NCBI GenBank assembly: GCA_004134985.1 | Contig: REGQ01000002.1 | Location: 87,137-151,136 of the forward strand | Direction of reading: 5' to 3' | From: Paenibacillaceae bacterium | GTDB taxonomy: Bacteria > Bacillota > Bacilli > Paenibacillales > Paenibacillaceae | DNA length: 64,000 nucleotides | Shown: positions 1 to 10,340 of the stretch, piece by piece | Layout: each line of letters starts with the position of its first letter | How positions within the stretch are numbered: the first letter of the stretch is position 1 | The notes under the pieces: generated by a model | What the model was told of the DNA's origin: nothing | Seen by the model: only the letters and a program-made list of their open reading frames with translations | The model's database searches: none | Translations under genes and position numbers: made by a program

Positions 1-625
1 ACGTCACCTCGTCAACGGACAGGCGAACCGTTGGGTGAGCCGGTACAGCAGCTTTCCCGACAGCAATGAGCATCACAGGGAGCAAGTTAGACGGCAGGTT
101 AAACAATTCAATAAACTGCGCGGCATTGTACCCGCCCATCGGAACGGTAGAATAGCCTTTTGCAGTAGCGGCCAGCATGAGCTGCATCGATACCAGTCCG
201 CCATCCACCTTCGCAATTTCGCGGTAAACGTTGGGATCGGCAGCATAGCCTGTAGTCAAGTTGGTCACAAACCGGGTTTTGGTCTCCTCGGTCATGTAGC
301 CAGCCTCCACCGCTCTTCCGTAGATGGTCTCAGCCTGCTTATAGGCATCCAAATCGGCAAGCACGGCAATAACAGCCGATGAATCGAGAATTTGCTGCTG
401 GTTGAATGCAACAGGGTGTAGCGCCTGCTTCCGCTCCTGATCATCAATTACGAGAAACCGCCATGGCTGCAAATTGGAAGCCGACGGGGCCAAAATCGCA
501 TCATTCAGCAATTCAGTAATCTCTTCACGGGATAGTTTGAAGTTTGGATCATAATTTCTGACAGAATGCCGCTCACGAATAACTTGGGAAAAGTTCTGAT
601 TCACATCTATTTGTTCCGTTTTCAT
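1..625 (-). CDS. Nitroreductase family protein, C-terminus cut by window edge
   Basis: FMN-dependent nitroreductase-fold oxidoreductase, expected to be a cytoplasmic NAD(P)H-dependent reductase. The N-terminus reads IRERHSVRNYDP, the usual FMN-phosphate-binding arginine-rich start, followed by LAPSASNLQPWRF and, near the end, KGYSTVPMGGY. About 208 residues are visible of a usual 200-220, so only a few C-terminal residues and the stop lie outside the window. The ATG at 625 is chosen because AAGGAG lies 9 bases upstream. A sigma-A-type promoter and a Fur-box-like sequence precede it. The Rrf2 regulator just upstream on the same strand is a plausible partner in regulation. The physiological substrate cannot be read from the sequence. 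Confidence 0.88.
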   Translation of the reverse strand, partial: MKTEQIDVNQNFSQVIRERHSVRNYDPNFKLSREEITELLNDAILAPSASNLQPWRFLVIDDQERKQALHPVAFNQQQILDSSAVIAVLADLDAYKQAETIYGRAVEAGYMTEETKTRFVTNLTTGYAADPNVYREIAKVDGGLVSMQLMLAATAKGYSTVPMGGYNAAQFIELFNLPSNLLPVMLIAVGKAAVPAHPTVRLSVDEVT

Positions 626-668
626 CCTCATTATCTCCTTCAAATTAAACTGTTCTATATATTGCACA

Positions 669-696
669 GTATAATCCGCAGTGATTCGTTTGTCAA
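669..696 (-). promoter_or_regulatory. Sigma-A-type promoter of the nitroreductase gene
   Basis: On the minus strand TTGACA (691-696) and TATACT (669-674) are separated by 16 bases, about 45 bases before the nitroreductase start codon. Both hexamers are near consensus. Confidence 0.7.
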
Positions 697-699
697 TAA

Positions 700-714
700 T
701 GAGAATGACTATCG
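700..714. promoter_or_regulatory. Fur-box-like site abutting the -35 element
   Basis: TGAGAATGACTATCG matches the Bacillus 7-1-7 Fur box (TGATAATNATTATCA) at 11 of 14 defined positions. It sits 3 bases upstream of the -35 hexamer and next to the Rrf2 stop codon. PerR or chance similarity are alternatives. Confidence 0.35.
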
Positions 715-715
715 T

Positions 716-1156
716 TTACGAAATTCGCGCAGCTAAATCGGCGATCGTATATTTACCCAATACGTCCATAATTCGCGCATCGATCTCTGCTGTAATGTCC
801 CCGAAAATCGTGTTCATTTCAACTCCGAACGGATGACAACTGGTCGTCTCAAGCATCCCGCTGCAGACCGGCTCGCCCAATTGCAGCACCGTGTACACTT
901 CCGCCAAAGTGATCGCTTCCGCAGAATTTTTAAGACGATAACCGCCCTCTCTTCCTTCCCGTGATTCCAACAGCCCACCTTTGGCCAACATTGCCAATAT
1001 TTTACGGATGAGCGAAGCTTCCGAATTCACTTTGCTTGCAATTTCAGCGCTTGGGCAATTGCTGCAATTTTGCGACAGCACAACAAGCGCTTGCAGAGAC
1101 AGTCCAAACCAGCGGTGATTCGGAGCCGATGCGCACTTATCTGCTTTTGTTCCCAC
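716..1156 (-). CDS. Rrf2 family transcriptional regulator
   Basis: Small winged-helix DNA-binding protein of 146 residues, normal for Rrf2 proteins. The HTH region includes SAEIASKVNSEASLIRKILAMLAKGGLLESREGR and then the wing GGYRL. Cysteines occur at CSNC near residue 33 and in PVCSG...TSCHP near residues 97-107. They do not keep the spacing of the IscR/NsrR cluster ligands, so an iron-sulfur cluster is uncertain. The start is GTG at 1156, with GGGGGAG 5 bases upstream. It is followed on the same strand by the nitroreductase, which makes that gene a likely target. The inducing signal is unknown. Confidence 0.85.
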   Translation of the reverse strand: MGTKADKCASAPNHRWFGLSLQALVVLSQNCSNCPSAEIASKVNSEASLIRKILAMLAKGGLLESREGREGGYRLKNSAEAITLAEVYTVLQLGEPVCSGMLETTSCHPFGVEMNTIFGDITAEIDARIMDVLGKYTIADLAARIS

Positions 1157-1267
1157 TGTATCTCCCCCATGATCTTTCTTAATCCATTGTCTTTATTGTA
1201 TGGTAAAGAAGAGCGCAATCATAGCCCCAGATTGATGTTAACATTTTTTTCAATGTTAAGGCGTATG

Positions 1268-1306
1268 ACAAAAGTCAGGCTGTCCCTGCCTATCAGGAAC
1301 AGCCTG
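1268..1306 (-). terminator. Rho-independent terminator of tex
   Basis: Minus-strand hairpin with arms CAGGCTGTTCCTG and CAGGGACAGCCTG (1276-1306) and a 5-base loop, followed by ACTTTTGT. It lies 22 bases after the tex stop codon. Confidence 0.8.
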
Positions 1307-1327
1307 ATAAATCTGTCGCCCTTTAAT

Positions 1328-3571
1328 TTAATCCGGCTTGCGCATAGTCAAGCCAACACGTGTTTTCTTCAAATCTACATTCAACACCCATACGGTCACA
1401 TTGTCACCGACAGATACGACATCCATCGGATGCTTGACGTATTTTCCGCTCATCTGGGAAATGTGGACGAGTCCGTCATTTTTAATGCCAATATCAACAA
1501 AAGCCCCGAAATCGATAACATTGCGCACCGTCCCCTGCAGTTCCATTCCTGGCTTGAGATCTTCAATCTGCAGCACATCGGTATGGAAAATCGGCGCCGG
1601 AAGCTCCTCACGCGGATCACGTCCAGGGCGCAGCAGACTGTCAACAATATCTCGAAGCGTTGGTCCCCCTACCTCCAAAAGCTCAGCCAGACGCTCAATT
1701 TCAATCGCAGCCAGCTTCTCATTGAATACCGGTGTGCCTAAAGCGGAAGGATCGAGCTTCAGCTCCTTGAACAGCTTGTCTACGACCTTGTAGGACTCAG
1801 GGTGAATCGGTGTACGATCAAGCGGATTATCTCCTTCAGGAATACGCAGAAATCCGATACATTGCTCATAGGATTTCGCACCCAGCCGCGGTACCTTCTG
1901 CAATTGTGCCCGTTTGCTGAATTTGCCGTTCTCTTCGCGGAACTTGACGATATTGCGCGCGATCGTCGCATTGATGCCCGCTACATAGGACAGCAGGGAC
2001 GGCGAAGCGGTATTGACATCCACCCCAACATGGTTAACCGCGGATTCCACAACACCGCCCAGGCTTTCTTCCAGCCGCTTCTGACTGACATCGTGCTGGT
2101 ATTGCCCCACACCAATGGCCTTGGGCTCGATCTTTACCAATTCGGCAAGCGGGTCCTGCAGCCGGCGCGCAATCGAAACAGCGCTTCGCTCGGCAACATC
2201 CAGCTCAGGGAATTCCTCCTGGGCGAGTTTGGAAGCGGAATAGACGCTTGCTCCCGCCTCGTTGACAATAATGTATTGCAGCGGTTCCTTCCCCTGATTG
2301 CGCTTGCCGATCAGATTGGCGATGAACTGCTCGGACTCCCTGGACGCTGTGCCATTGCCGATAACGATCAATGCTACCTTATACAGATCGATCATTTCTC
2401 CTACGACTTTCTCGGCTTCCGCAACCTTATTGTTCGGCGGTGTAGGATAGACGACGGCCACATTCAGCAGCTTGCCGGTATCATCGACAACAGCCAGCTT
2501 GCAGCCTGTACGGTAGGCAGGGTCCAGACCTAATACAACGCGCCCTTTAATCGGTGGCTGCAGCAGCAGATTGCGCAGATTGGCCGAGAAAATCTGGATG
2601 GCATGCTCTTCCGCCTTCGCAGTCATTTCCCCGCGCACTTCCCGCTCGATTGACGGGGCAATCAGCCGTTTATAAGCATCCTCTATGACCTGCTGAAGCA
2701 CTTCTCGAATAGCTGGCGCCGTATAATTGCGCAGCAACTGGCGAGCCATATGTTCATGGATACGTTCCGAAGGCAGCTCCAGCGCTACCTTTAGCACCTC
2801 TTCCCGCTCCCCGCGATTAATCGCCAGAATGCGGTGGGGAGGCAGCCTGCGCGCCGGTTCCTGATAGCTGTAGTACATTTCATAGACCGTCTCCGCACTG
2901 CTGTCTTTAGCTTCTGTACGGACAAGTCCCTGATCTTGTGTGTGCTTGCGGACCCAGGCACGAATTTTCGCATCATCTGCAAAATTTTCCGCCAAAATAT
3001 CCATCGCGCCGCGCAATGCATCTTCGGCTGTCTCAACGCCTTTGTCCGCATTAATATATAATGCCGCCTGAGCTAGCGGTTCCCCTTGCTTCGGCTGTGC
3101 GAACAGCCAGTCTGCAAGCGGCTCAAGACCGCGCTCTTTGGCAACGCTGGCCCGGGTTTTGCGCTTCTGACGATAGGGACGATACAAATCCTCTACCTCT
3201 TGAAGCTTCACAGCCTGCTCGATCGCTGCCTGCAGCTCGGCAGTCAGCTTGCCCTGCTCCTGGATGAGGCGGACAACCTCCCGCTTCCGATCCTCCAAGT
3301 TGCGCAAATATTGCATCCGCTCTTCAATGCTGCGCAATTGGTTCTCGTCCAATTCCCCCGTCATTTCCTTCCTATAGCGGGCAATAAACGGAATCGTATT
3401 GCCTTCAACCAGCAGTCCGACGGCTGCCTTTACTTTCGTTAGCGGCAACTGCAGCTCGCTTGCCAACTGCTTCTCTATACGCTGCTGCTGGGCAGCACGC
3501 TGCTCCTCGGTCAGTTCCGTTTTCCCGGGACCGTCAATAAATGCTTCTTCCAGTGGTGTTGTCTGAGACAT
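1328..3571 (-). CDS. tex: Tex family RNA-binding transcription accessory protein
   Basis: Full-length Tex homologue of about 747 residues, a cytoplasmic nucleic-acid-binding protein linked to transcription and RNA processing. Domains in order: helical N-terminal region with ...VEGNTIPFIARYRKEMTG; a YqgF/RNase-H-like fold around residues 340-470 starting VLGLDPAYRTG; helix-hairpin-helix segments around 500-570 (VDVNTASPSLLSYVAGI); and a C-terminal S1 domain in the last 75 residues (GTVRNVIDFGAFVDIG). The ATG at 3571 is preferred because AAGGGCGG lies about 10 bases upstream; a GTG four codons earlier would almost touch that site. Its own terminator follows, so it is probably monocistronic. Confidence 0.95.
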   Translation of the reverse strand: MSQTTPLEEAFIDGPGKTELTEEQRAAQQQRIEKQLASELQLPLTKVKAAVGLLVEGNTIPFIARYRKEMTGELDENQLRSIEERMQYLRNLEDRKREVVRLIQEQGKLTAELQAAIEQAVKLQEVEDLYRPYRQKRKTRASVAKERGLEPLADWLFAQPKQGEPLAQAALYINADKGVETAEDALRGAMDILAENFADDAKIRAWVRKHTQDQGLVRTEAKDSSAETVYEMYYSYQEPARRLPPHRILAINRGEREEVLKVALELPSERIHEHMARQLLRNYTAPAIREVLQQVIEDAYKRLIAPSIEREVRGEMTAKAEEHAIQIFSANLRNLLLQPPIKGRVVLGLDPAYRTGCKLAVVDDTGKLLNVAVVYPTPPNNKVAEAEKVVGEMIDLYKVALIVIGNGTASRESEQFIANLIGKRNQGKEPLQYIIVNEAGASVYSASKLAQEEFPELDVAERSAVSIARRLQDPLAELVKIEPKAIGVGQYQHDVSQKRLEESLGGVVESAVNHVGVDVNTASPSLLSYVAGINATIARNIVKFREENGKFSKRAQLQKVPRLGAKSYEQCIGFLRIPEGDNPLDRTPIHPESYKVVDKLFKELKLDPSALGTPVFNEKLAAIEIERLAELLEVGGPTLRDIVDSLLRPGRDPREELPAPIFHTDVLQIEDLKPGMELQGTVRNVIDFGAFVDIGIKNDGLVHISQMSGKYVKHPMDVVSVGDNVTVWVLNVDLKKTRVGLTMRKPD

Positions 3572-3711
3572 GTTTATCGGCACCGCCCTTCATAATTAAG
3601 TTATAGTTCGTATTCTATCCTCTATTTTCTCAGATCGGCCAATGTTTTTCCATAGGACAGCCGGATTCGTGCTTGCCAAGTTTATGACGAAGCTTGTTTT
3701 TATGGCATATG

Positions 3712-3757
3712 CAAACAAACCTGCCCCCTTTGATTATTGATTGGGGGCAGGTTTGTT
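3712..3757. terminator. Strong bidirectional hairpin terminator between tex and the SLH gene
   Basis: A perfect 15-bp stem (3714-3728 with 3743-3757, AACAAACCTGCCCCC) and a 14-base loop, with T-rich sequence on the minus-strand exit. It lies 24 bases after the stop of the SLH protein gene. Confidence 0.85.
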
Positions 3758-3781
3758 CTGCTGTTGGAACGCGTCTTTATG

Positions 3782-6700
3782 CTATTTTTCGCTCTCCAGC
3801 TTGTTGAGCAGGTTAAGGATTACTTGCGCCGTTTCGATCCGTGTAGCTATCGCGCGCGGAGCAAACTGATCAACCGACTTTCCTTTCATCAATCCGAGTT
3901 GAATCGCTTTGCCCACTTCGGAAACCGCCCATGGCGATATTTTTCCGCTGTCTTTTAAGTGGGACACACTGGCAGAACCTGCGGATGAATCCTTGCTGAT
4001 ATACGCATACGCCCGCACGATTAAATATGCCATTTGCTCGCGGGTGATATCCGAATTCGGGTTAAACATTCCCTCGGAAACACCCGACACCAGGCCAGCT
4101 TCATATGCAGCGGCAATACTGCCCGCATACCATACTGTTGACTGCACATCTTCAAACGGTGTCGCTTTGCCAGTGTCCTTCAGATCAAGCGCCTTCACCA
4201 GCAAGGTGACAAACTCGGCGCGTGTTGTTGAACCATTAGGTCTGAACTCTGTTTCGTTTATGCCAGTGACGATATGTCGCGCAGCAAGCAGCTTGAGCGC
4301 TTGATACCCCCAATGATGCGAGGATACGTCCGCAAAAGATTTATCGTATTCCATGACAGCAAATTTACCGAAACGGGTAACGGTGGCTGCTATTGCATTG
4401 CCTGCTTTATTGATTTTGCCCCCGGCATAGATCCATGCTTTGGTTGCCTCATCGTAAACATATACGCCAAGCAGCGATTTGTTAAAACCGTGATCCTCAA
4501 TCGGCAAAATGATTTGCACCGGTTCAGCGAATGTGGTCAGGCTCGCAGCTTTGCCGTCTTTGCCCGTAATGAACAGTGCCAGATTGTAAACTTGTTTGTC
4601 TGATTTCAAGTTCGAGCTGCCTGTTTGCAGATTTTGAGTCGCCTCGGCTGTTATACGCAGCGTCACGGTTGCCTCGGCTTCCCCTGAAGATTGTTCAATG
4701 ATCTGCTTCAGTACGGCTGAAGGAATAATAATCGAAGTATCTCCCTGTTTTATGGTAAGCGGATGACTTCCGATCTCCTTAAGCTGGCTAATATCAATCG
4801 TGCCTTCTGACTCCCCCGCCTGCAGTTGCCACACAGCTGTTCCGTTCTCCACTTTCAAGGAAGGCGCCTTGTCATCGTCAGCAGGCGTTGGCGCAATATA
4901 AGGCGAATAATAGTAGCCGCCGCCTGACGCCTGTTCTTGACCGGTTATTACAATCGTTATATTGCCGCTTATGCCGGAATTGTCCCGCGCTGCCGCCACG
5001 ACTTTGACCGTGCCGTTCTTCACCGCCTTCAGCAGCCCCGCTTCACTGATCGTCGCTTTGTCCGTTGGCGTACCATCCTCATTCACAACGCTCCATGCTA
5101 CATTCGTATTGTCTGCATCCACAGGCTCCACTGCCGCGTTCAGTGGAAGCGTTCCGCCTCTCGTCGCAATCGTTGTGGTATTCCCGACGGTGTTAACATT
5201 AATGCTTGTCACCGGATTTTGACCGCTGATCGCAATCGCTGCACTTCCCGTTACACCGGAGCCGTCAGCAGCAGCCGCCACGACTTTGACCGTGCCGTTC
5301 TTCACCGCCGTTAGCAGTCCCGCATCGCTAATCGTCGCTTTGTCCGTTGGCGTGCCATCCTCGTTTACAACTGACCAAGTGACATCCGTATCGTCTGCAT
5401 CCTCAGGTTCCACTGCCGCGTTTAGTTGAAGTGTTCCGCCTTTCGTCGCTATCGTTGTGGCATTCCCTGCGGTGGTAACAACAATGCTTGTCACCGGTTT
5501 CTGACCGCTGATCGCAATTGTTATGCTGCCGCTTGCGCCGGAGCTGTCCCGTGCTGCCGCCACGACTTTGACCGTGCCGTTCTTCACCGCCTTCAGCAGC
5601 CCCGCTTCACTGATCGTCGCTTTGTCCGTTGGCGTACCATCCTCATTCACAACGCTCCATGCTACATTCGTATTGTCTGCATCCACAGGCTCCACTGCCG
5701 CGTTTAGTTGAAGCGTTCCGCCTCTCGTCGCAATCGTTGTGGCATTCCCGACGGTGGTAACATTAATGCTTGTCACCGGATTTTGACCGCTGATCGCAAT
5801 CGTGGCACTTCCCGTTACAGCAGAACCGTCAGCAGCAGCAGCCACGACTTTGACCGTGCCGTTCTTCACCGCCTTCAGCAGTCCCGTTTCACTAATGGTT
5901 GCCCGATCGGTTGGCGAGCCATCCTCGTTTACAACGGACCAGGTGACGTCCGCATCATCTGCATAGGCTGGCAGTACAGTCGCATTCATTTGCAGACTGC
6001 CGCCTTTGATCGCAATCGCTGTCTCTCCGCCAACTGCAGCCACGGCAATAGTGGAAACAGGGACGGCAACACCCCCGTTGCGGTATACATTAATTTCGTG
6101 AATTGACCACCAGCTGCTGTTTGTTCCAGCCTGTTCAATCTTCAAGTATCTTGCATTTTGATCCGGAAAATCTGCGACAATATACGGCCCGATCGCCGCA
6201 CTCTCGATGATCGCATCGCCCCAATTCACTCCATCGCTGGAAACATACAGCTTGTAGCTTCTGGAATAGTCGTTGCTGCTTCCCCTTGAATCAATGATGA
6301 CTTTATTGAAGTTTTGCTCATGCTTCATATCAATCGCAATATACTGGCCCGGCACCATCGTTGTCCCGGAGCTCCAGCGCGTTGACAAATTGTCATCAAA
6401 CAAGAGCGCGGCGGAATCGGTAACCGGATTGGTTGTCGCTGTCCAGCCACGGCGATCCAATGACTTTTCGGTATCCGAATAGACCGCAAATTCATTCACA
6501 GCCCACCAGCTTGAAGACGTGCCCGTCTGCACGACTTTCACATATCGCGCATGCAATGCATCGGTCCAATCAATGGTTATGCCTCCTGCGCTTCCCGTGC
6601 CGCTCGCTACATGCTGCCCCCAATCCTGACCGTTGTCAGAGATATAGACTTCATAGCCGCGAGCATAGTCATTGTTGCCTGCCGGCAAGCTCAGCACGAC

Positions 6701-9349
6701 TCGGGACAGACTCCTGGATTGCTTCATATCCACGATAAAATATTGCCCGGGAACCATCGGACTGCCTATTGTCCAACGTGTGCCCGTATTCCCGTCAAGC
6801 AGGGCTGCCGCATTATTCCCTTTCGAGTCCACCGCTGTCCAGCCGCTTTGGTCATATGGGGCAAGCTCTCTTTCTGTCGTGGCGCTCGCGCTCGTACTGT
6901 GCCCGGACGCATTTCCGGACGAATCTCTCGCAACAACGGTGTAGCTGTACGTTCTCCTTGCTTTAAGCCCCGAATCGCTGTATGCATTGCTGACGGAATA
7001 ACCAATTTTTAATCCGTTGCGGTAAATATCATAGCCTTCCACGCCGACATTGTCGCTTGAAGCTGTCCAGGACAGATTGATCTGTTTGCTGGAGATGGCC
7101 ACAGCCTGCAAGTCCGTCGGAACACTCGGCGGCTCACTGTCGCCGCTTGTGTAATGCTTGTAGGTTTGGCGCATCGCTTCAGCTGGCGAATTCGCGTACA
7201 CTTTGCCGCCCATGCCGTTAATAATATGCGTAATTTCACTGCCTGGCGTTCCCGACAGCCAGATTGTCGTCGCATGGTGCACCTTCACACCTTCGGTGCG
7301 CGGAACTTCAATTGCATTTTCCAGCTTTACCGGCGCATCCCGGAAAAAAGCATAAACGCCAAGTCCCCATGCTTCATGGGTCGTTACATGATCTGCCACT
7401 TTGTAAGAGGCGTAGCCGTTAACTGTGCCGTTATGACTCATATATTCTTCCTGGCTAGGCGGATCATAAGGAATTTCAGATTGGTAGAAATAGAGCCGGC
7501 CGCCCTCACCATTCCAAATCGTCTGATACTCCATATGATGCTCATTGAACAGACCGTAGATCGTCACATCCTTGCCGTTGACAATAATGCCATTATTGCT
7601 GACGTTCTCCCCCCAGCTAGCTCCGGTGCCATGATCCGCACGCCAGATCCAGAAGTGGTCGCCGATGACATTGTTGCTGTTGACTTCAAGCGCAATATCG
7701 ACAGAGCCTGCCATAAACCCGCCAATTCCGAAAAACACATCGGACAGCAGGATCGGATTGTTAGCATGATCGTTATTGTTGACTCCATCCCCGACTTTCA
7801 GAAGCGTACGGGACATGGCACCTTCTTGCTCCACCCCGGCAATAAAGAACAAGGAGGAAATGATAGCGCCTTCAACATCTTGAACGATCATTGTTTCCTG
7901 GGCTTTCGTCGGAATGAGCGAAGCATAGCCAAGTCCCATCACGACCGTCTCCGGATTGTTGACATGGATGGTTTCGTCCAAATAATAAAAACCTGGCGTA
8001 AAGAGCACATTTTTTCCATCACTAAGCGCTTTGTTAATATCAGCAGCTCTCGATTGATCTGGATGGGCAATATAGAAGGTATTGATCGGCAGCGACTTTC
8101 CTGGCGTAGAACCGTTCTGCCAGCTTACGCCTGTTTTGTTGTGTTCAAGCGACGGTACAAACACCGCGTAATCCCCATTGCCGTCAATATACAGATAAGG
8201 CTTCTCCTTAATAATTGGCGTTTCTTCTATTACGGTATAGGGCTCGATTGGAAAAGTCCCTTTCGGCGGGTTGTTGTCCCCGACAAACATCATGTTCCAT
8301 ACACCGTTAAGCCAACCCTCATAATTATTGTTTCTGGAGAAAAATTGCTGCTGCGACGCAGGCAGTATGGTTTTGTCTATAATGGAGTCGGCTATGAAGC
8401 CGCCGCTGGCCCAACCGGCATTCCAGTTGGAGTCAAAATCAAATAAATTAAGTTTGCCGTTCACATGAACACGGCGCATTGGGGCCGCCTGCGATACCGC
8501 CCATTTCGCATCTTCGTTTGCCGGGGGAAGGATCGCCAGATTTTCAACGGAGCGCCAGAAATTCCGCGTCGCATTTCCATTATCCCATTTGGCGTCTGCT
8601 GTCACTCCGCCGTTGATTTTCACATCATCCGGATCTTGACCCAGTCCGGAAACCTGAGTGTAGAAGCCTACCTTCACTTTTACGTTATAGCTGCCTGGCT
8701 TGAACAACAGCGCATACCGCCCTTGCCCAAACTCGGATTTTTCCTATTGGCCAAAAATCTGGTCAACCTCCGTTTGAATTGTCGCCATATTCATCGACGA
8801 ATCGTAGATCTTCACATTGGGTCCAAAATCGACAGCCGTTGCTCCGGACACACCCTGCGACAAACCGGATACGCCATGTTCGCTAATCGCCTGCACTTTG
8901 TATTCAAAGGTCGTATCGGCTGCAAGCCCTGTATCCAAGTATTCCGTTGCTGTTATCAATGATGAATTGACTTGTACGTAATCGTCTTCCCCTTCCTCTG
9001 CCCGGTACACATTGTAGGCTGTCGCACCTTCGGTGTCAGACCAGCTTAATTGTACGGAATTGGCTGTAAATTCAGCCGTTACATCTGTCGGCGCAGGCCG
9101 CTCTTGCTCGTTCCCATCACCCGCATCTGCTGACGACTGCGATGGTTCATCCGTCTCTGTCGCCTCTGACTGTTCTTGCTCGCCCGCATCCGTGGCATCG
9201 GGCAACTCTGGCCCCCCTTGTTCGTCCGCACGCGTCACATCCGGCGGCTCTGGCTGCTCTTGCCCATTTGCGTAGGCTACATTCGCAAACAGGTTAAGGA
9301 CCAGCACGAGCGCAATTACAAGCGGAAACATTTTCTTCCTCTTCACCAT
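3782..9349 (-). pseudogene. S-layer-anchored beta-helix / discoidin / Ig-like protein gene, interrupted by one in-frame TAG
   Basis: A single frame of about 1,855 codons runs from ATG 9349 (AGGAGG five bases upstream) to 3782 and is broken only by TAG at 8744-8746. Domains in order: signal peptide (about 1-28), acidic Pro/Glu-rich linker, fibronectin III (about 90-175), a right-handed beta-helix module of the family often labelled coagulation factor 5/8 or (misleadingly) adenylyl cyclase (about 176-735), a second Fn3, two F5/8 C discoidin domains, four near-identical 94-residue bacterial Ig-like repeats, a linker, and three SLH domains. The TAG falls at IFGQ-stop-EKSEFG, where relatives as I recall them have a second Gln, so CAG to TAG is the simplest explanation. 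Without suppression only a 201-residue secreted stub is made. A TTG inside the helix module at 8707 has no role as a secretion start. Sequencing error is possible. Confidence 0.85.
4930..6060 (-). repeat. Four 282-bp in-frame repeats encoding Ig-like domains
   Basis: Hallmark TCACCGG(A/T)TT recurs at 5209, 5491 and 5773, exactly 282 bp (94 codons) apart. Each unit encodes a bacterial Ig-like domain with WSVVNEDG and AVKNGTVKVVAAA. The units are nearly identical at the DNA level, which points to recent duplication or gene conversion. Confidence 0.85.
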
Positions 9350-9352
9350 CAC

Positions 9353-9565
9353 GACCTCCTAAAGTTTTGTGAGGCTAACCTTCCTGAGTGTATAACGCAA
9401 TAAACATGGTGTGTCGGAAGCCTAAGCTCCTGGCATGCTTCACTACTGATCTTTATTACGCTATTAATATAGCAAGTCACGGGAACGTAACATAGGTGGC
9501 ATTTTTTAGAAAAAGGGTAGTATTTTTGCGAAACATGTGCACACGGCTCGCCTCCCTCGATAAGA
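9353..9565 (-). other. Leader region of the SLH gene, no gene recognised
   Basis: About 210 bases between the upstream terminator and the SLH start. It is AT-rich, and no consensus promoter or known riboswitch core was found. A frame reading through it lacks a convincing start site and resembles nothing known. Confidence 0.4.
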
Positions 9566-9630
9566 CAAAAAAAAGAACCGTCACCCCGGTAAATGTTTGT
9601 ATGGCAACAAACAACCGAAGTTGACGATTC
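9566..9630 (-). terminator. Terminator of the metallo-hydrolase operon
   Basis: Long imperfect hairpin (9575-9630) with outer arms GAATCGTCAACTTCGGT and ACCGGGGTGACGGTTC and a perfect inner stem GTTTGT/ACAAAC, followed on the minus strand by a run of eight T (9567-9574). Confidence 0.8.
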
Positions 9631-9690
9631 TATATTAACGTTGGATGTCACGATCTGGTGACGAACAGGCAGTGAACGGACTTCCGCTCC

Positions 9691-10332
9691 TTACCCTCGC
9701 TGCACCGGGACATAAGGATTGTTGTTCATTTCATAGCCGATTGTCGTTTGCGGACCATGCCCGGGATGAACGCGAACCTCGGCTGGAAGCTTGTACAGCT
9801 TGCCGCGAATGGAATCGAACAGATCGCGTTCGTTGCCCCCTGGCAAGTCTGTACGCCCAACTGACTGTTTGAACAGTACATCTCCACCGAACAGCTCCGT
9901 TCCGCACAGGAAGCTGACACTGCCTGGGGAATGGCCCGGCGTATGATAAACCGTGAACTCCAGCCCGATCAGCTGCAGCCTCTGACCTTCATCAAGTCCG
10001 TACTCCGCCGGTTCGGTCGTTAAGGGTTCTGTCACATCCTGCCAGCGTGCCGATCCGTTCTTGCGCGGATCGGTCAGCCAATCTGCCTCCAGATCATGCA
10101 GATAAACCGGACAGCCAAGCGCTTTGCGCACTTCATCGACACCGCCCATATGATCAAAATGCGCATGGGTCAGCAAAATCGCTTCCACTTGCAGGCCGCG
10201 TTCCTTGATGCGCGCAAGCAGCTTGCCGGGATTCATACCGGGATCGATAATGACCGCTTGCTTTGTATTCTCATTATGCAGCAAATAGGCGTTCGTCTGA
10301 ATCGGACCGAGGACAAATTTCTCAATATTCAT
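9691..10332 (-). CDS. MBL-fold metallo-hydrolase (YqgX / glyoxalase II-like)
   Basis: Metallo-beta-lactamase-fold hydrolase of 213 residues, the size of short glyoxalase II-like proteins such as B. subtilis YqgX. The metal motif HAHFDHMGG is at about residues 57-65, with further ligands at HTPGHSPGS and FGGDVLF and a final PGHGP. Zinc- or iron-dependent thioester hydrolysis is likely and the substrate is open. The ATG at 10332 has TGAGG about 6 bases upstream. The gene starts 8 bases after the stop of the thioredoxin-like gene, so the two are probably co-transcribed and end at the 9.6-kb terminator. Confidence 0.88.
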   Translation of the reverse strand: MNIEKFVLGPIQTNAYLLHNENTKQAVIIDPGMNPGKLLARIKERGLQVEAILLTHAHFDHMGGVDEVRKALGCPVYLHDLEADWLTDPRKNGSARWQDVTEPLTTEPAEYGLDEGQRLQLIGLEFTVYHTPGHSPGSVSFLCGTELFGGDVLFKQSVGRTDLPGGNERDLFDSIRGKLYKLPAEVRVHPGHGPQTTIGYEMNNNPYVPVQRG

Positions 10333-10340
10333 CAAATGCC

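Noticed and set aside
9349..9651. 100-codon minus-strand frame in the leader of the SLH gene
   Set aside because: It covers the terminator of the previous operon, has no ribosome site and resembles no protein.
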